In this document: positions 61,301-64,000 of the stretch, piece by piece
Position numbering within the stretch: position 1 is the stretch's first letter
How the letters are laid out: the number at the start of each line of letters is the position of its first letter
NCBI RefSeq assembly: GCF_921293095.1
Contig: NW_025791724.1
Location: 186,001 to 250,000 of the forward strand
Source: Ischnura elegans
Lineage: Eukaryota > Arthropoda > Insecta > Odonata > Coenagrionidae
Direction: 5' to 3'
DNA length: 64,000 nt
Translations under genes and position numbers: made by a program
The notes under the pieces: model-generated
What the model was told of the DNA's origin: nothing
What the model saw: only the letters and a program-made list of their open reading frames with translations
Databases searched by the model: none

Positions 61301-61621
61301 CATGTCCTCGGCTGTGGCGATAGCCCGAGGGCATGGAGGGCTATTAGAGATATTTTTTTTCATCTAGATTCCTTTGGTACTTGTCCTCGGCTTGACGACC
61401 ATACACTCTTAACTTTGAATTTCAAACTTTTTCCTTCTTTTAAAACCAATGCACTTTCGGCCATCATTTCTAAATTTACCTTCTTAACATTACAAAGAAA
61501 GCCAGTGGGAGAAGGGCTCCTAAGTTTCGTGTTGTGTGCTCCATTACCCGGCGCACCGCCGAACTTTCGTTCCTTTTTAAAAAATGTTTTCATGGAGATC
61601 GTGGACTTTGACCCCGGTTAA
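58382..61621 (+). CDS. LINE-C ORF2: AP endonuclease-reverse transcriptase
   Basis: 1079 residues starting MKILSLNIAGIYN, which begins directly with the endonuclease Asn motif. Catalytic Glu is in ACIQESIEG, GDFN at 130-133 and SDH at 213-215. The RT follows with AVITLLPKK, LRPIALLN, AIDLSKAFDFI, VRQGCPLSMALFAVAMDPL (R630) and YADD (670-673). A C-terminal zinc-knuckle-like motif (C962, C965, H973/H974, C978) precedes the end, as in Tx1- and R1-type proteins. All catalytic residues are visible. The endonuclease would be the main candidate for recognising the 5S site. Confidence 0.95.
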   Translation: MKILSLNIAGIYNPLKINLILNFIKTQNIDIACIQESIEGIIWPDPLYRSFANCDGPGRGTTILIKSGLPVRNIRFHPSGRITSLTVFDIHVVNVYAPAHVERRVDRDLFLNETLLPYLHVFTGKAILAGDFNCTYRGEDRQSSRARIEPPSRAFKMLIDSVCLTDSFLNSNSDTVPFTRTGPTSRSRIDFIFLSKALKSFPRTPYLLPVSLSDHCALILDLSLPLPSLTPVISNATPFWRLDTRLLGMSEYIELIRAKVVQLADSFDPNMDAIIWWESIFKPKATLLLRKMSRQWKKRKDATIKFYRLALKELITLPRRPDNYYAMVRELKGTILTHEIARYSPRSWQREIDKEGWGPLSLSELKRVIRMKNKHSTANIDRLMSEAEGHFKGTYDRYPAWSDAHCPPLPALPTLPPDESLELESAIRGEEVELVLRSLPKGKSPGSDGLPYEFYAACWDILTPVLTRIFNDFYISGGELAPSQRTAVITLLPKKDRPKSCNDLRPIALLNCDIKIFSRILKNRFSAVADLILDKSQYAVSKERSILDASALLRDLFITPNSNPFYCVLAIDLSKAFDFIRIEFILTVLKRMAFPDIFTNVIKLLYTDATACLRVGGGFSGPFLVRNSVRQGCPLSMALFAVAMDPLIRGLQLAGVGIERFGSRYTGIVYADDITLFIDNHEQMESAREVIEAYTAGGVEINHVKSKAIVLQGTPPSNPCWKVTQDPVKILGIWWEKPIPAMLEHNWDEVLQTITFNIRKYTCVSLPLTARVKLINTLIYPKIWYVAHTWPLTRKHHAQLVTLTNSMVWHKMPRKVKRQQLYLSRDKGGLDLINAEIKARVIHCKIAFKILGGDSPERSALLKAAWAAGSASSHELKKSLASARAVADIVRPGEAFLVKRLYERVLRGGEGGSAPPSANSWRNWAACRVEECVASVMFGVIAGLQLTRVNLFKMGLADAPLCPVCNHMDDLPHHVLGCGDSPRAWRAIRDIFFHLDSFGTCPRLDDHTLLTLNFKLFPSFKTNALSAIISKFTFLTLQRKPVGEGLLSFVLCAPLPGAPPNFRSFLKNVFMEIVDFDPG

Positions 61622-61746
61622 TTCAACGCCCAGATGGACAAACAAATGATGTGAATGAGAAATGGAATGACAGAATAAATTTAGGGAAAAACCAGATGGG
61701 AAGCTCTTAGACCGCATTTTATGCTTGTGAGCTCAGAAAGTTACGG

Positions 61747-61814
61747 TGGCCTGGTGGATCGGCGCCCGGCCAGTAAGGAGAAGTATGGAGTGTCTGGTCC
61801 GGGTGTTCGAATCC
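61747..61814 (+). repeat. tRNA-like module 1 in LINE-C 3' UTR
   Basis: A box TGGCCTGGTGG (61747-61757) and B box TGTTCGAATCC (61804-61814). It is the more diverged of the two modules here. No acceptor stem is seen. Confidence 0.65.
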
Positions 61815-62041
61815 CCAGGCTCCCTTGTCCAATTTTTTCTGTTAAAAACATTTCTTAGAAGATTTCAATAGGGAAGAATCTTTACAAATATGTAAAAATT
61901 GTTTCATTCTTAATTAAAAATGATTGTTTATTTGCTTTATTCAAGGAAGAGAAAAAAAGAACTTTTTTTTTGTAACCGCATCGTGAGTGCATTCTGAAGC
62001 TTTTATTGGTTGTTTTTCCCATCTCGAGTGTAAAGCAGTGA

Positions 62042-62106
62042 TGGCCTAGTGGATCGACGCCCGGCTGGTGTGCGAAGTGCTGTGTTTTAGCTGGGTGTTC
62101 GAGTCC
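62042..62106 (+). repeat. tRNA-like module 2 in LINE-C 3' UTR
   Basis: A box TGGCCTAGTGG (62042-62052) and B box TGTTCGAGTCC (62096-62106). It is closest to the module at 14-81. It is followed by ~225 bp of AT-rich tail to the 5S junction. Confidence 0.65.
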
Positions 62107-62332
62107 CCGGGCCGCCAACTTTGGAAGAAAAGAAATTATTTTTTCTTTTTTAATATGCCAATAATTTTTGCCCTTTATCTGTTGCAATGGGAAAAAAAGA
62201 GGACTTTAAAAGGCTTTAATTTAACTGTACAATTTTGTTGTTGTGCAGCTTCCCATTCTCTTATGTACGAATGTTTTTTTTTTTTTCCATGATGTATGTA
62301 TTTTGATATTTGAAATAATAAATGTTTTGAAT

Positions 62333-62443
62333 CATACCACGTTGAATACACCGGTTCTCGTCCGATCACCGAAGTTAAGCAACGTCGGGCCCGGATAGTA
62401 CTTGGATGGGTGACCGCCTGGGAACACCGGGTGCTGTTGGTAT
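62333..62443 (+). pseudogene. 5S rRNA gene, unit 3: nt 10-120 right of the insertion
   Basis: Continues the split gene of 56483-56497. The internal promoter and T-run terminator (62447-62459) are intact, but nt 1-9 are replaced by LINE-C tail, which removes the 5' strand of helix I. Any Pol III transcript would be a LINE-5S chimera. Confidence 0.93.
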
Positions 62444-64000
62444 CACTTTTTATTTTTTTCCCCTATCCTTATGATAACTAATTACAAGTTATTCACCACA
62501 TGCATGCGTTGAAGGATGTGCATTGCATTTTCTTTCGCGTGAAATGGCAGTACTCCCACTTCCTTCAAGTGAAACGATTGAAACACGCCACTTCAGTTTT
62601 CCCAGTTAACTTTTCCTTATCGCGCAGAACGCTGCCTTTGTGCAGTCCATGCCATTTCTTAGGCCCATACCATTCCTTCCGTATTCTACACGTAAGTTAC
62701 TCACATCGTACATACTGAAAAAAATCATATCGCTCGAGTAAATTCCGTAAGTGTAGTAAATGACATCTCATGAAGGAAACGTCGGTGATTACAGCGAAAA
62801 TTATATTGTTCCACGAACGATCGATATAACTTTTTTATTCACCACTCTTGGATAATATATTTCTGTTCCTAGGTTGATACATTCGTTATGTCATTCATAG
62901 AGAAACCGCGCTTAAAACAGTCAAGCCCGGAAAATTTAAATAAAGTAATGTAACGCCGAACAATATACTTCTCGAAATTATTCCTTGAGAGAACTGCTTT
63001 TCCTGTCTGCATTCCATAATGCTCCATTTCCAGCGAATCCATTTTTAAAATTGAATGCATACCCAAAATAATTTCGATCATGAAACAGTTGACACAACAA
63101 CAGGCGACATTTACTAAGCGATGGGAGCTGAAAGAAATCGCCATTACAGTAACAAGCACACCGTTGCTACAGACATTTTTCAGAAACACATTTTCAAATA
63201 TCGAGTACATGAAATAACGGAATTGAGAGACACTAAAGCACATCCGACTACTGCGGGAAACTGGCAACTATTAAACTTAAAAAAATATTTTAACTCAGCT
63301 ACCACGAGCTATGCATTGCCAGAAAATGCCGAGAAAAATTCTTTAAAAAAAGAAGACGAAGGTCAATTTGTGAAATGCTTTCAACGATTAGTATTCTCCT
63401 TTTAGATTTTCTGGAAACGAAAATTAATTCATAGCGTAATAATTAAAACCCTGCTACGTGCGATTCCCTTCATTAACCGGATCGGCTATTGATCATTCAT
63501 CATTCCTTTTCTTACACGTGTGTAGCGTCAAAAGGTGGAAGATACAAACGACGTAATGTCAGCTGTCACTGACAAACTTGCAACAATGTAATAATTAATC
63601 TCGTCATCCGCATCCCGGGACAAGTATTGCATCGTGAGTGCTCAAAAAGTAACACGCGCTGCCGCTAGATGGTGCGAGGGAGGCCACTCCGCAGTCCGGT
63701 GCCTGCCTCGCCGGGCGCGTGCAAACACAAGTTTGAACGTTCGATCCCCCGAGGGAGAGCGCACCCGGGCTATTGTTTACGACCGAGGTCAACAATGCCA
63801 ATGCATACGCTGTCGAGTCCTCGGATCTTGACTGTCTCGAACAATTGCTATTAATGACAGCAATGGCACATAGCCTTTTCGTCCGAAGACGCAAAGCTTG
63901 CGTCCGTTTCGCACGTAAAATCACTTTTAAATTCAATCTATGAACACATCATTGTAAACCTGCACATTTCTCTCATTTCTCATCGTTGGTGAATGTTAAT
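62444..64000. other. Start of the unit-3 spacer
   Basis: Co-linear with 327-1883 (offset 62117). It matches unit 2 rather than unit 1 at the variable site in ATAATAT(A/G)TTTCTG (62858). It runs off the window. No gene is seen. Confidence 0.75.
63662..63676 (+). promoter_or_regulatory. CTCF-like motif 1, unit 3
   Basis: CCGCTAGATGGTGCG at the same relative place as in units 1 and 2. Confidence 0.45.

Larger units (their letters stand above)
56498..62332 (+). mobile_element. LINE-C: full-length Tx1/L1-group LINE inserted in the 5S rRNA gene
   Basis: 5835 bp, in the same orientation as the 5S, flanked by the 6-bp duplication CATACC (56492-56497 and 62333-62338). Order: ~424-bp 5' UTR with a perfect hairpin, ORF1 with one CCHC knuckle, ORF2 (endonuclease-RT) and a ~711-bp 3' UTR with two tRNA-like modules. 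Both ORFs are uninterrupted. RT signatures (LLPKK, LRPIALLN, RQGCPLS) are those of the L1/Tx1 group rather than the Jockey type of LINE-A and LINE-B. The first 227 bases of the window show the same family in the unit-1 5S, so 5S targeting is likely specific. Confidence 0.92.

Overview
This window is part of a tandem array of very long histone gene repeats that also carry 5S rRNA genes. It holds two complete repeat units and the first ~1.7 kb of a third. Each unit reads 5S rRNA(+), a ~9.4 kb spacer, a variant 5S rRNA(+), a 345-bp satellite array, a CpG-rich block, then H1(+), H3(-), H4(+), H2A(-), H2B(+) and a ~0.9 kb spacer back to the next 5S. The core histones are almost residue-for-residue insect replication-dependent proteins (H2A ends [11 protein letters not shown]2B starts [20 protein letters not shown]). 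H1 is insect-like, beginning MADATAAAA, with a winged-helix domain and a Lys/Ala/Pro tail. The organism is therefore an insect, probably one with a large repeat-rich genome; a hemimetabolous lineage is my guess, with low confidence. 5S-histone linkage has been reported in some crustaceans and grasshoppers.

Layout. Unit 1 runs ~1-31090: interrupted 5S (to 326), spacer with four CTCF-like sites, 5S variant 9768-9887, eleven 345-bp satellite repeats 11807-15601 plus degenerate ones, H1 18250, H3 20294, H4 20476, H2A 22105, a 7.4-kb LINE (22291-29736) in the H2A-H2B promoter, and H2B 29778. Unit 2 runs 31091-56482 and is nearly identical (about 15-20 single-base differences seen by eye outside the satellite and LINEs). 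It has an intact 5S (31091-31210), nine satellite repeats (exactly 690 bp shorter), and a different, 5'-truncated LINE (52488-55131) in the same H2A-H2B promoter. Unit 3 begins at 56483 with a 5S gene split after nucleotide 15 by a third, apparently complete LINE (56498-62332) of the Tx1/L1 group. The window's first 227 bases are the 3' end of a related insertion in the 5S of unit 1.

The arithmetic closes. Removing LINEs and target-site duplications gives 23,428 bp for unit 1 and 22,737 bp for unit 2; adding the two missing 345-bp satellite units gives 23,427 bp, and a one-base A-run indel near 20970 accounts for the last base. The units are thus homogenised copies and all four LINE insertions are younger than the homogenisation.

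Function. The five histone genes lack introns and each ends in a histone mRNA 3' stem-loop for SLBP/U7-type processing. H3/H4 and H2A/H2B are divergent pairs sharing short promoters. In both units the H2B TATA box is separated from its cap site by a LINE. The most unusual signals are: a 5S-gene-specific Tx1-like LINE whose 3' UTR carries tRNA-like modules; two unrelated LINEs inserted 3 bp apart in the H2B core promoter; histone-type stem-loops and ~147-bp tandem repeats in the 5' UTR of one of these LINEs; a dimeric 345-bp satellite; an array of same-orientation CTCF-like motifs; and a variant 5S gene lying in a discrete insertion.
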